Source: UBA8231 sp036011085
Lineage (GTDB): Bacteria; Latescibacterota; UBA2968; UBA8231
Length of the DNA: 64,000 nt
Direction: 5' to 3'
Assembly (NCBI GenBank): GCA_036011085.1
Contig: DASCMS010000156.1
Location: 1-64,000, forward strand
Shown here piece after piece: positions 1 through 8,924 of the stretch. Both the position numbers and the translations under genes were made by a program. Below the pieces are notes generated by a model. It saw only the letters and a list, made by a program, of their open reading frames with translations. It was not told where the DNA came from and did not search any database. Within the stretch, counting starts at the first letter, position 1. The number at the start of each line of letters is the position of its first letter.

Positions 1-180
1 ATCTGGTTGATGGGAGAGAGTGGCCAGGACTTTCACATTCCACGGACTGTGACTCTGCATCTACCCAAAACTGCCAAGATTCCGAACGGCCAAGTTTCGT
101 AGTGCAGACCGGAACTTCCGACAATAAAGCGCTCCCGGGTACAATCCCTGACCTCTACAACAGCAAGGAGCGATTGAGTC

Positions 181-906
181 TTGAGTGATGAAGTCGCACC
201 ATACAGTGTGAGAGCCAACGCCGAGTTCCAGAGCCATGGTCGCATGGACGTGAAACCATCGGAAACGGAGATCACGATTATCTCCGACAAGGACAGGTAC
301 CGACAGGCGGCGAAGAAAATCACAGCCTCTGCGGACTCCGTGCTCGAAATCGGCTGTTCGAGCGGCGCGACAACGCGCATTCTCGCACGGACTGGAGCCC
401 GCGTCGTTGCGGTGGACAAGACCCTCGAGTTCATCGCCGGACTGCAGGAGGAACTGCGGAAGTACGACAACGTGACGGTGGAGTGTGTCGACGGTCGGAA
501 TATCCCGCGGCTGGCTGAGCTGATGCCCTCCCCTACAGTCATCCTCATCGATATCGGTGGGGATGCAAACCTGGATACTGTGGCTTTTCAACTTCGGCTC
601 TGTCTGCGCGCCTTCAAGCCTCAAGCGGTCGTCGTCAGGAGCTTCGAGCTGGCTACGCTCGCGTCTCTGATTGGCGAGGTCGAGGCGCCGGCAGTCTCTG
701 GTATTGACTCGTCAGAACACCCCATGGGACAAGATCCGCTGACCAACCTGTTGGACCTGTCCCGGAGTACCAGCACCGACACGCGGTGCTTCGCGGCACG
801 CCGCCTTGGACTCCTGGGGACGAAACCGGCGAGAGATCGTCTTCGTGAGATGGCCGACGATCCTCACCCCAGGGTGAGGCGGGCAGCCGAGCGGACCGGT
901 GAATAA
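181..906 (+). CDS. SAM-dependent methyltransferase-like protein with C-terminal HEAT-type repeat
   Basis: A 241-residue protein starting at TTG, chosen because AAGGAG lies about ten bases upstream. Residues 54-65 read VLEIGCSSGATT, the glycine-rich SAM-binding motif I of class I methyltransferases, and VAVDK at 76-80 fits the acidic residue that binds the ribose. The tail (about 196-238, with AARRLG and VRRAAE) looks like one HEAT repeat, a likely protein-contact surface. The substrate is unknown. It lies three bases upstream of a second methyltransferase, so the two are probably co-transcribed. Family confidence is good; whether it is catalytically active is unclear. Confidence 0.7.
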   Translation: MSDEVAPYSVRANAEFQSHGRMDVKPSETEITIISDKDRYRQAAKKITASADSVLEIGCSSGATTRILARTGARVVAVDKTLEFIAGLQEELRKYDNVTVECVDGRNIPRLAELMPSPTVILIDIGGDANLDTVAFQLRLCLRAFKPQAVVVRSFELATLASLIGEVEAPAVSGIDSSEHPMGQDPLTNLLDLSRSTSTDTRCFAARRLGLLGTKPARDRLREMADDPHPRVRRAAERTGE

Positions 907-909
907 AAC

Positions 910-1653
910 ATGAACCCATCAATCGATGGCGACTATCTTGCAGGAAAGCGGTACGACCAGTACTACGGTGCGTATGCGTCGTTGCCGGACTGGTTTCTGA
1001 CCGAGCTCTCCTCCCGCGGGAACGTGCTGGAACTCGCCTGTGGAACGGGGCGGATCGCCATCCCTCTGGCAGAACATGGTATCGAGATCACCGGGATCGA
1101 CTATTCCGAGCCGATGCTCAGTCTGGCCAGGACCAAAGCAGCGGACAGACGGGCGAAAGTCGACTGGATTTCGGCTGACATTCGCCGCTTTGATACAGGG
1201 ACGAAGTATGGGTCCATCCTGCTGCTGGCCAACGCGCTCTGGCATCTGCACGATGGGGCAGACTTCGAGGACTGCATTCAATGCGTCCAGCGTCATCTGG
1301 CTCCCGGAGGTCTCTTCATTCTCGATGTCTTCGTTCCAAGCCTGGACATCCTCAATCGTGACCCATCCAGACGGCACCCATTCTCTGAATACACAGATGA
1401 CGATACCGGAGAGACAGTCCAGGTAACCGAGTCGTTCAGGTATGAGGCGGACTCCCAGATCTCACGTATCGTGCACTACAAGGGGGACACTGATGAAGTC
1501 ATGGGCGGCCTGAATCTCAGGATGTACTTCCCGAGAGAGCTGGATGCCCTGCTGAGGTACTGTGGCCTGAGTATCATCGAGAAGTATGGTGACTGGGACC
1601 GGTCTGCCTTCGGGCCGGAGTCCAATCACCAGCTCTGTTTCTGCGCCACGTAG
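910..1653 (+). CDS. Class I SAM-dependent methyltransferase
   Basis: A 247-residue protein with a standard small-molecule methyltransferase layout. ELACGTGR at residues 41-48 is motif I, GIDYSEPML at 62-70 is the ribose-binding strand, and LAPGGLFILDVF near 135 is the post-II/III region typical of Methyltransf_25/11 proteins. The ATG has only a weak ribosome-binding site, but it begins three bases after the upstream methyltransferase, suggesting coupled translation. The substrate cannot be read from the sequence. Confidence 0.82.
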   Translation: MNPSIDGDYLAGKRYDQYYGAYASLPDWFLTELSSRGNVLELACGTGRIAIPLAEHGIEITGIDYSEPMLSLARTKAADRRAKVDWISADIRRFDTGTKYGSILLLANALWHLHDGADFEDCIQCVQRHLAPGGLFILDVFVPSLDILNRDPSRRHPFSEYTDDDTGETVQVTESFRYEADSQISRIVHYKGDTDEVMGGLNLRMYFPRELDALLRYCGLSIIEKYGDWDRSAFGPESNHQLCFCAT

Positions 1654-1675
1654 ACTCTTTACCAGGACCTGGGCC

Positions 1676-2464
1676 TCAGGGATTGTAGACCACCGACTGG
1701 TTGTAGGGGATGACCAGTCGGTCTACGTCGTCCGGCAGATGGTTCGCCCACGCCTGCGGATCGTAGTCACGGGTGACGAAACAGCTGTAGTGGGTGGGCA
1801 CAGCCGTCTTGAGGCCAAGAGCGCCGGCGATCCTGCCCGAGCCTTCAAAGAAGGGGAACTCGCCTTCGTCGGGGTGGTTGGTGAGGAATCCGATGTGGGG
1901 CTCCAGGTCGCGGATCGGCGACAACAGTTCCTCGTGGTCAGCGAAGTTGTTGATGGGGTCGCCGGAGACGTAAAGGCGCACATCACCGCTGTCGATGACG
2001 TACCCCAGATGCTGCACATCGGGTGGCTTGATGTCGGCGTCAGTATCCCCGTCGTGCGGTTTGGCCAGTACGGTGTTGGCGGTGAAGGAACCCATGGTCC
2101 GTGAGTCGCCCGCAGTGACCTCGTTGACGAGGTCGGCGGCGATGCCTCCTTCCCGCAGGCGGTTGCAGCTTTCCGGAGGGCCGACGAAGCGCAGATCCGG
2201 ATAGGCGCCGCGCATGCGGTCGATGGACTCCATGCAGGTGTGGTCACCGTGATCGTGGGTCAGCAGGACCCAGTCGGTGCGCAGGGCTTCCTCCATCAGG
2301 GGTGCACGCGCGTAGATGAACCGATCCGCCGGGCGTTGGCGTGGGTAGTAGGGGTCCACCTGAAGGATCGTGCCATCGGGGTGCTTCAGGCCCAGGGAGC
2401 TCTGGCCGAACCAGTGGATGCCGACGTGGCCGGCGGGGACATCGAGGTCTTCGAAAGGATGCAT
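1676..2464 (-). CDS. UlaG-like metallo-beta-lactamase-fold hydrolase
   Basis: A 262-residue protein with the metallo-beta-lactamase signature THDHGDH at residues 69-75, the zinc-binding HxHxDH motif. The remainder (VDPYYP near 37, a later YVSGDP and PTHYSCF) resembles L-ascorbate-6-phosphate lactonase UlaG and relatives. The start is the ATG preceding HPFEDLDV, with a GGAG ribosome-binding site; longer forms would run into the divergent mutarotase gene. It is divergent from rhaM, which suggests a role in sugar-acid metabolism. The exact substrate is unknown. Confidence 0.75.
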   Translation of the reverse strand: MHPFEDLDVPAGHVGIHWFGQSSLGLKHPDGTILQVDPYYPRQRPADRFIYARAPLMEEALRTDWVLLTHDHGDHTCMESIDRMRGAYPDLRFVGPPESCNRLREGGIAADLVNEVTAGDSRTMGSFTANTVLAKPHDGDTDADIKPPDVQHLGYVIDSGDVRLYVSGDPINNFADHEELLSPIRDLEPHIGFLTNHPDEGEFPFFEGSGRIAGALGLKTAVPTHYSCFVTRDYDPQAWANHLPDDVDRLVIPYNQSVVYNP

Positions 2465-2591
2465 CGGGGCTGGCTCCGGAGTCGCGAAATGGTCGCAAGT
2501 GTCTCGAAAATCGTAAGATAGCGATTGCTGTAGGGTGGGCAAAGACGTATCGTACCCGGCAACCATTCCGATCCACCCAGGAGTCGCCACG

Positions 2592-2900
2592 ATGGCCCGA
2601 GTAGGCTTCAAAATGCAGTTGAAGGCGGGCAATGAAGTCGAGTACAAGCGTCGCCACGACGAGATCTGGCCCGAGCTCGCCGATCTGCTGCACGAAACCG
2701 GCATCCGCAACTACAACATCTGGCGCGACGGTCTGACGCTGTTCGCCTGCCTCGAGATCGATGATCCTGCAAAGATGGATGAGGTGCCCGAGGAGCCGAT
2801 CGTCAAGAAGTGGTGGGCGTACATGGAACCGCTGATGGAATGCAACCCGGACAATTCTCCGGTGGTGATCCCCCTCGAGGAAGCTTTCTACATGGCCTGA
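2592..2900 (+). CDS. rhaM: L-rhamnose mutarotase
   Basis: A 102-residue protein, the normal size for RhaM, which interconverts alpha and beta anomers of L-rhamnose. Visible family features are the N-terminal strand, Y18 and H22 in EYKRRHDEIWPEL, the paired tryptophans in KKWWAYM and the NPDNSPV segment near the C terminus. The ATG at 2592 has AGGAG upstream. No rhamnose kinase, isomerase or aldolase follows, so it is a lone mutarotase; it may serve a pathway encoded elsewhere. Confidence 0.9.
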   Translation: MARVGFKMQLKAGNEVEYKRRHDEIWPELADLLHETGIRNYNIWRDGLTLFACLEIDDPAKMDEVPEEPIVKKWWAYMEPLMECNPDNSPVVIPLEEAFYMA

Positions 2901-2933
2901 GCGCCCAGCCACGGCGTTCGGTCCGCTGCTGTC

Positions 2934-4220
2934 ATGTCCACCGCAACCCTGTTCGATTCCCGATACGAGTCCCGCAAACGGGATCTGCTGCAGCAGACCG
3001 TCGAGCGTCTGCGACCCGTCTATACCGACGAGGAAATCGAGGCGTTGCGTATCGATCGTGTCGACCCGGCGATCCTGTCGCAGCGGTCGGGCCGTGGCTT
3101 CGTCAATCGCGACATCCTGGAGACCGTGCTCGGCAATCTGCTCGAGTGTGTGGCCCCGGGGTCGCACAACGCGTTGAATCCCCGCGGCCAGGCCGACGAC
3201 TTCACCAGCGCCATCGGTGAGATGGCGGATCAGATCTACGCCATGGTGGCCCAGTCCTATCTGGCTGTCGGCGTCGACGAGGATCTGGAGGATCGGGCTC
3301 TGGCCGCCGCCTGCGCGGTGTTGTGGGAACTGCCGGCACTGAAGCGGCGTGCCCTGTGGAATCGCTTCGCGTCATTGAAGGATCCCGCCGTCTGGGACGC
3401 GTACCTGCTGTCGGCCTGCGATATCGAGGATGAGGACCTGAGAAAACTCGACTTTGCCTCCTGCATCGACAGCGCCATCGCCAGTCGAGAGACGACCGAG
3501 TACCGCGAGTTCCTGAAGCAGTTCAGCTGTGATTACGTCTTCGACTACCAGATGCAGCTGGTGATGAGCACGTATCCGGGATGGCGGGTCCTGTTTTACC
3601 ACGATGTGGCGCACGAACTGACACGGGGCGACGCGTTCGACGGCGAGTCCAGCGGACTGTCACGCCGGCCCGTGCCGTTGTTGCCGCGGGCGATCTCCGA
3701 ACTGGGCGGGCGTTACTACCAGGCCGATATCCATCCGGAAACACGCATCGGGGACGCCAACTTTCTCGATCATCCACACCGCGGACTGACGACGGGACAG
3801 ACCGGGGTGATCGGTTCCGGCTGCCATCTGCTGCCATGCACCTTCGGCGGCCTGTCGCGGCGTCTGCACCAGCGACATCCCGTGATCGGTGACTACGTGT
3901 TCGTCGGCACCGACGCCGACCTCTTCGGGCCCGTGCACATCGGGGATCACTCCGTCATCGGGCCGAGCGTGGAGATCTACGGGCTTGTGGAGACGGGACC
4001 GCACTGCCGCGTCAACGCTTCCGTTGTTATCGGTACGGTCAAGAAGGGCACGACACGCCCCGGTCGTATCGTGCTGGGTGAGGGCGTGTTGGTGGGGGAT
4101 GGGACGATCATCGAGAATCGTCTGGAGACGGACCTCGTGATTCCCGATCGCGCCGATATCCCGGCGCGCAGCCTCGTCGTCAACGACGGCTGTGGTCAAC
4201 CGAAGTTTATTGGCCAGTAG
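2934..4220 (+). CDS. Serine acetyltransferase-like left-handed beta-helix protein with long N-terminal domain
   Basis: A 428-residue protein. The N-terminal 240 residues are mostly helical with no motif I can name. Residues from about 255 onward form hexapeptide repeats (ADIHPETRIG, TGVIGSGCHLLP, DHSVIGPSVEIYG, GEGVLVGDGTIIENR), the left-handed beta helix of acyltransferases. NFLDHPH resembles the FIDH segment of serine acetyltransferase CysE, including its Asp-His pair. It is about 150 residues longer than classical CysE. I infer an acyltransferase; the acceptor could be serine or another small molecule. A strong terminator follows. Confidence 0.65.
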   Translation: MSTATLFDSRYESRKRDLLQQTVERLRPVYTDEEIEALRIDRVDPAILSQRSGRGFVNRDILETVLGNLLECVAPGSHNALNPRGQADDFTSAIGEMADQIYAMVAQSYLAVGVDEDLEDRALAAACAVLWELPALKRRALWNRFASLKDPAVWDAYLLSACDIEDEDLRKLDFASCIDSAIASRETTEYREFLKQFSCDYVFDYQMQLVMSTYPGWRVLFYHDVAHELTRGDAFDGESSGLSRRPVPLLPRAISELGGRYYQADIHPETRIGDANFLDHPHRGLTTGQTGVIGSGCHLLPCTFGGLSRRLHQRHPVIGDYVFVGTDADLFGPVHIGDHSVIGPSVEIYGLVETGPHCRVNASVVIGTVKKGTTRPGRIVLGEGVLVGDGTIIENRLETDLVIPDRADIPARSLVVNDGCGQPKFIGQ

Positions 4221-4236
4221 CGTCGAAGGACAACAA

Positions 4237-4273
4237 AAAAGGGCCCGACGCTGATCAGGCGTCGGGCCCTTTT
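4237..4273. terminator. Bidirectional intrinsic terminator
   Basis: A perfect 15-bp inverted repeat (arms 4237-4251 and 4259-4273, 7-base loop) with a GC-rich stem and A/T tracts on both sides. It lies between two convergent genes, so it probably ends transcription from both directions. Confidence 0.93.
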
Positions 4274-4323
4274 CTGTGTACGGTCAGGGAGACCGCGTCA
4301 GTCGTTGCTGGTACGCGCTACTC

Positions 4324-5025
4324 CTACAGGCCCATTACCAACGTGGCGATGATGCCGAGATCGTCTGCCTTGGCGTCACCCACCGCGCCCAGGGTCACAC
4401 CCACATTGACGACGGCCGCATCGCTGATCGAAATGTCGGCATTCGGACCGATATCAATCCCGAGGTGGTCGCCGGCGATATCGTCGGTGTTGGTCGAGAC
4501 AAGGATATCGAGGTAGCCGGTAATCTTGTCGCCGAAGGCCTTCGTGGGCTCGATGAGAAGGTCGACATTGACGCCGACGCCACCGGTGGCCCCGTCCAGA
4601 AGGCCTATCTGCAGCCAGTTGTTGATCATCAGATCGCCGGACGTGATCGTCTTCATGACGCCCAGGGACAGTCCGGGATCGTCGGCATCACCAGTCGGTA
4701 TGAGAAGGCCGGCGGTGAGAGCCATGTCCTCACCCATGCTGTACTTGGCGCCAGCAGTGATGGTGGACAGGGTGCTGAGGGCGTCGTTGAGCAGACCCAG
4801 TTCGGCGAGAGCGCCAACCTCGATCTGATCGCTGAGAGAGTACTTGCCACCGAGATTGACGACGCCGACGTCGCCGATGCTGCCGACGTCCGCGGCGGCA
4901 ATGCCGGCCTCGATGCCCTTACTACCCGCTTCGCCGGGCAGCACATAATACAGGTCATAGCTCTGCGCCATGGCACCCGTGGCAAACGCCAGGGCCGCCA
5001 AGGCGGACACAATTACTCTGCGCAT
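4324..5025 (-). CDS. Secreted or outer-membrane beta-rich protein, function unknown
   Basis: A 233-residue protein starting MRRVIVSALAALAFATGAMA, a clear signal peptide with a cleavage site after about residue 20. The mature part is glycine-rich with alternating hydrophobic stretches (VVNLGGKYSLS, TAGAKYSMG, NVGVTLGAVG) and ends in LVMGL. This pattern resembles a small outer-membrane beta-barrel, but I do not recognise a specific family. It is a single-gene unit flanked by a terminator and by 220 bases without a gene. Confidence 0.65.
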   Translation of the reverse strand: MRRVIVSALAALAFATGAMAQSYDLYYVLPGEAGSKGIEAGIAAADVGSIGDVGVVNLGGKYSLSDQIEVGALAELGLLNDALSTLSTITAGAKYSMGEDMALTAGLLIPTGDADDPGLSLGVMKTITSGDLMINNWLQIGLLDGATGGVGVNVDLLIEPTKAFGDKITGYLDILVSTNTDDIAGDHLGIDIGPNADISISDAAVVNVGVTLGAVGDAKADDLGIIATLVMGL

Positions 5026-5249
5026 CAGATCCTCTCGAGACAGGATGAGTAAAAGAGACTACCAGACACAACTCTAGGTAGTGGTAGAGCTCTATGGCAC
5101 AGATGGGGTAGTTGATTAAATGCTTCCGGGCCGGGGAGGCCCGCAGTGCTCATTCCAACAGGGGCGAGCTAAGATAGCCAGGGCGCCGATATCTGGCAAT
5201 CACCATTGTCGGCGAGATCCGCCAACAGAGCGACTCGATCAAAGGGCCG

Positions 5250-6200
5250 CTAAAACCCGCACCGCTCTGCCGCTCTGAAGAACGGCTCGGAAACGTTCAT
5301 GGCCCCGCGAAATACCAGATCACTGGTGAAGGGATGTGCACAGATGAGCCGCGCCCCGTCCTCGATGGCGCGCACCATGGCATCCTCGATGTCCCCGGGA
5401 TCCTCCATAGATCCCGAGCCGACGACGCGCCCCATGTAGAGACCCCGATCGGCGGCAGCGCGGAACAGCGAACTGGTAGCGTCTTCCATCTCGGGGATCT
5501 CGCCCTGGCGGAGGATGGCGTCGAAGGGACCGACGAAGCCACAGGCTTTGTTGCGGCCCTGGGCCTGCATCAGATCGAGGACCCGGTCCCGCAGGTCGGT
5601 ATCGAGGATGTATTCCGCCGTCTCGAACTGGATCCATCCCTGGGTGTCGACCTCGGCGCCCCGCAGTTCATCGGGAGTAAAGGCGAACTTGCGGTCGCCG
5701 AAGCGGACCGGGTACCCGCCGCGGTCGTCGGCCGTGGCCTGTCCGGGGGTGGGAAAGTTGACGGCGCGGAAGAAGCGCTCGGCGTCTTGATAGGTCGTGC
5801 CGTACGGCTTCATCGTCGCCCGGGCGCCCAGCTGGAACACATCGCCGTGGGAGCTGAAGGCCTCGCGGTGCAGGCGCTGGCACTGGAGCAGGCCGACGCG
5901 ACCCTCCATGGCGTTCTGCTGACGTCCGTACCAGCCCTCGCGCTGAGTGTGCTCGGCATCGTTGACGATCCAGGTGAAGCCGGCCTTCGCCCACGAGTGG
6001 GCCTCGTCCTCGCGCACCTGGTACCAGGGCACGTCGTTGAAGATGCCCAGCAGTGGGGGGGTCGTCTCCACCGAGTCGTAGCCGTCGAGGACCTCCTTCA
6101 CGGGATTGCGCTGGGGATTGAGGGCGTAGGCGTGGGCGCGGCGGGCGTATTCTTCCGTCTGCAGCGGGCGATTGCCGCCAATGGTGTTGAGGGCGGTCAC
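5250..6200 (-). CDS. HpcH/HpaI aldolase/citrate lyase family protein
   Basis: About 316 residues from a GTG start with AGGAG seven bases upstream; a longer reading frame exists but would cover the divergent promoter region. The protein has the TIM-barrel pattern of HpcH/HpaI enzymes (GIFNDVPW, WIVNDAEHTQ, CGFVGPFDAI, AHPFTSDLV), which cleave or form 2-keto-3-deoxy acids with a divalent metal. It is more divergent than HpaI and the substrate is unknown. It is divergent from a Gfo/Idh/MocA dehydrogenase, suggesting a shared sugar-related role. Confidence 0.65.
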   Translation of the reverse strand: MTALNTIGGNRPLQTEEYARRAHAYALNPQRNPVKEVLDGYDSVETTPPLLGIFNDVPWYQVREDEAHSWAKAGFTWIVNDAEHTQREGWYGRQQNAMEGRVGLLQCQRLHREAFSSHGDVFQLGARATMKPYGTTYQDAERFFRAVNFPTPGQATADDRGGYPVRFGDRKFAFTPDELRGAEVDTQGWIQFETAEYILDTDLRDRVLDLMQAQGRNKACGFVGPFDAILRQGEIPEMEDATSSLFRAAADRGLYMGRVVGSGSMEDPGDIEDAMVRAIEDGARLICAHPFTSDLVFRGAMNVSEPFFRAAERCGF

Positions 6201-6246
6201 GATGGTCTCCTGGATGGCAGTGGCGGCAGCACCGCCGAGGTTGGTT

Positions 6247-6259
6247 GTCCGGTCCGGAC
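6247..6259. promoter_or_regulatory. Short palindrome in divergent promoter region, possible operator
   Basis: GTCCGG and CCGGAC are exact inverted repeats separated by one base. They lie in the 172-bp interval between the divergent HpcH/HpaI and Gfo/Idh/MocA genes, where a shared operator would be expected. No regulator gene is adjacent. Confidence 0.3.
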
Positions 6260-6372
6260 GAACACTGGAAAAACGGTCACGTGCACCCGCCAGGCAAGGC
6301 CCGGAAACGGCGGTTGGTCGGCTCCTCACCAGTGACTACTCTTGCCGGTTCAACCCAAGGGAGGAGCTCAAC

Positions 6373-7476
6373 GTGGCCCAACGATACCGCGCCGCCGCCA
6401 TCGGTCGCACGGGCGCCGGCAACTACGGACACGGCCTGCATGTCGCCTATGCTGAGATCGGCAACGTCGACTTCGTCGCTGTTGCCGACCCCGACGAAGC
6501 CGGACGCGAGCAGGCTCGCGAGCAGACCGGAGCATCGACCGCCTACGCAGACTATGAGCAGATGCTGGCGGCGGAAAGGCCGGACCTGGTCAGTGTCTGT
6601 CCGCGCTGGACGGACTGTCACCTCGACATGGTGATCGCCTGCCTGGAGGCGGGAGCTCATGTCTATTGCGAGAAGCCGATGACGTGGAACCTGGCCGATG
6701 GTGATACGATCGTGCAGCGCGCCGAGGCGCTCGGCCGCAAGGTTGCCGTCGCCCACCAGGCGGTGTACCTGCCCCGGATCCAGCAGCTGCGGCAACTGCT
6801 GCACGACGGTCGCATCGGCCAGGTGCAGCAGATTCACGCCCACGGCAAACAGGATCGCCGCGGCGGCGGCGAGGACATGATCACCCTGGGCACGCACCTG
6901 TTCAACATGATGCGCTACTTTGCCGGCGACGTGCGCTGGATGAGCGGCCACGTGACCGTTGACGGGAAAGAGCTGGGGCCCGACGACGTACGGGAGGCGA
7001 CCGAACCGGTGGGGCTGGTGGCGGGAGACTGCATCGAGGCCTACTACGCCTTTGACGCCGGCGTAGCCGGGTTCTTCGACTCCCGGCGAGATCAGGTGGG
7101 CTCCAGCCAGCGGTACGGCATGGAGATCGTCGGCAGTGAGGGCACTATCTCTCTCCGTGGCGGTGCCGGGTCGGAGCTGATGATCTACGCCCACCCGGCC
7201 TTCCGACCCGCCGCGGTTGACCAGCACTGGCAACCGATGGATGGTCTGCCCGACGATCCGTTGGGCAGGGGGAACGAACTGGCCATCGTTGACCTGATCG
7301 AGGCTGTCGAGCAGGATCGGGAACCGACGTCGAGCGCCCGCGATGCCGTGGCCGCCCTCGAAATGATCCTGGGCACCTATGAATCGCAGATCTCCGGGGC
7401 CCGGGTCGCCATGCCGATGGTCAGGCGTGAACACCCGCTGCAGGCATGGCAGCAAGCTGCCGGGCAACAAGCGTGA
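6373..7476 (+). CDS. Gfo/Idh/MocA family oxidoreductase
   Basis: A 367-residue NAD(P)-dependent dehydrogenase. The N terminus carries a Rossmann fold (AAAIGRTGAGNYGHG), followed by VADPDE and the diagnostic CEKPMTWN motif that holds the catalytic lysine. The C-terminal half is the alpha/beta substrate domain. Start GTG at 6373 is supported by GAGGAG ten bases upstream. It overlaps the following transporter gene by four bases (GTGA), so the two are probably an operon for uptake and oxidation of one substrate, possibly a sugar or inositol; this is inferred. Confidence 0.87.
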   Translation: MAQRYRAAAIGRTGAGNYGHGLHVAYAEIGNVDFVAVADPDEAGREQAREQTGASTAYADYEQMLAAERPDLVSVCPRWTDCHLDMVIACLEAGAHVYCEKPMTWNLADGDTIVQRAEALGRKVAVAHQAVYLPRIQQLRQLLHDGRIGQVQQIHAHGKQDRRGGGEDMITLGTHLFNMMRYFAGDVRWMSGHVTVDGKELGPDDVREATEPVGLVAGDCIEAYYAFDAGVAGFFDSRRDQVGSSQRYGMEIVGSEGTISLRGGAGSELMIYAHPAFRPAAVDQHWQPMDGLPDDPLGRGNELAIVDLIEAVEQDREPTSSARDAVAALEMILGTYESQISGARVAMPMVRREHPLQAWQQAAGQQA

Positions 7477-8924
7477 GCGACGGCCATCCCGTTCCCCACG
7501 AGGTCATCCCCTGCGACAAGCTGCCGCCGGCGAGCTATCGCGATCTGCCCGAGGCGCCATCGTGGAAGAAACTGCTGGGTCCGAGCGTGCTGTTGCTGGG
7601 CCTGTCATTGGGCAGCGGCGAGTTCGTCCTCTGGCCGTACATCACCTATCAGTTCGGTTTTGTCGCCTTCTGGGCCTGCATGGTGGGTGTTACCACCCAG
7701 TATTTCATCAACATGGAGATCGAACGCTGGACGCTGGCCACGGGGGAGTCGACGATCACCGGTTTCTGTCGTCTCTGGAAGGGCTGGGCTTGGGTCTTTC
7801 TTGTGGCCAACATCGTCCCCTGGATGTGGCCCGGCTGGGCCTCCGGGGCGGCGACGGTACTGACCTGGGAGATCGGCGGCGGTGAGACAGCGCGCACTGC
7901 CTACTCGATTCTCAGTCTGCTCGCCATCGGCGCCGCTCTGACTCTGGGACCCGTGGTGTACAACACCGTCGAACGGCTGCAGAAGCTGCTGGTGGCCTTC
8001 ATCTTCGTGTTCATGGTGATCATCTTCGTCCTCGTCGTCGATCTGGTCCATGTTGGCGACATGGTCCGGGGGATCTCTCACTTCGGTACGATTCCCGACG
8101 GGATGGAATTGCCCCTGCTGCTCGGGGCGCTGGCCTTTGCCGGTGCCGGAGGTACGATGAACCTGGCCCAGAGCAACTACATCCGCGAGAAGGGCTACGC
8201 CATGGGGCGCTTCGCCGGCCGGCTGACCAGCCCGATCACGGGACGGTCCGAAGCGGTAGCCGACATCGGCCTCCATTTCGAACACACGCCGGACAATCTG
8301 CGTCGCTGGCGAGACTGGTGGCGCCTGGCGGATCGTGAGCATCTGCTCAACTTTTACCTGCTGTCGGTGGTGTCGCTGATGATGCTGTCGCTGATCGCCT
8401 ACAGTACGGCACGGGGCGCGCCCGATCTGGAGAAGGGCTTTGGCTTCATCCGTGCCGAAGGCGAGTTCATCGGCTCTCTGCATGGCGCCTGGATGCAGCA
8501 CGCCTTCCACTGGATGGGCATCGCCATCCTGCTGACGACGGAACTGGGCCTGCTCGACGCCTGTGCCCGCATCTCCACCGATATCATCAAGGTGAACTGG
8601 CTGCGCGACAGCGCCACGTGGACGGACAGCCGGCTCTATTTCTGCCTTCTGTGGGGGCAGATCGGCATCGGCTGCCTGATCATGCTTCTCGGTCTGGCCC
8701 TTCCGGATCTGACCAAGCCCCTCGTGCTTCTCGTCCTCAGCGCCGCCCTGAACGGTGGCGTCATGCTCATCTATTCGGCCCTGCTGCTGTGGCTGAGCAA
8801 GCGGGTCCTCGGGGGCAGTCTCCGCCTGCGACCGATTCGCTTCCTGGCAATGATCTGGGCCTGTGCTTTCTTCGGCTACTTCACGTTCATCACGCTGAAG
8901 AACGAGCTGCCCAAGCTGTTCTAG
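7473..8924 (+). CDS. Nramp-related membrane transporter lacking the metal-binding motif
   Basis: About 483 residues with roughly eleven hydrophobic segments. The arrangement (LLGPSVLLLGLSLGSGEF in helix 1, the TQYFINMEIERW region, GAGGTMNLAQSNY around helix 6) fits the Nramp/LeuT-type fold. The DPGN of helix 1 that binds metal in true Nramps is GSGE here (47-50), and no MPH motif is visible in helix 6. Metal transport is therefore doubtful and another solute is more likely. I chose the GTG overlapping the preceding stop by four bases; an in-frame ATG nine codons upstream is an alternative. Confidence 0.68.
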   Translation: MSDGHPVPHEVIPCDKLPPASYRDLPEAPSWKKLLGPSVLLLGLSLGSGEFVLWPYITYQFGFVAFWACMVGVTTQYFINMEIERWTLATGESTITGFCRLWKGWAWVFLVANIVPWMWPGWASGAATVLTWEIGGGETARTAYSILSLLAIGAALTLGPVVYNTVERLQKLLVAFIFVFMVIIFVLVVDLVHVGDMVRGISHFGTIPDGMELPLLLGALAFAGAGGTMNLAQSNYIREKGYAMGRFAGRLTSPITGRSEAVADIGLHFEHTPDNLRRWRDWWRLADREHLLNFYLLSVVSLMMLSLIAYSTARGAPDLEKGFGFIRAEGEFIGSLHGAWMQHAFHWMGIAILLTTELGLLDACARISTDIIKVNWLRDSATWTDSRLYFCLLWGQIGIGCLIMLLGLALPDLTKPLVLLVLSAALNGGVMLIYSALLLWLSKRVLGGSLRLRPIRFLAMIWACAFFGYFTFITLKNELPKLF

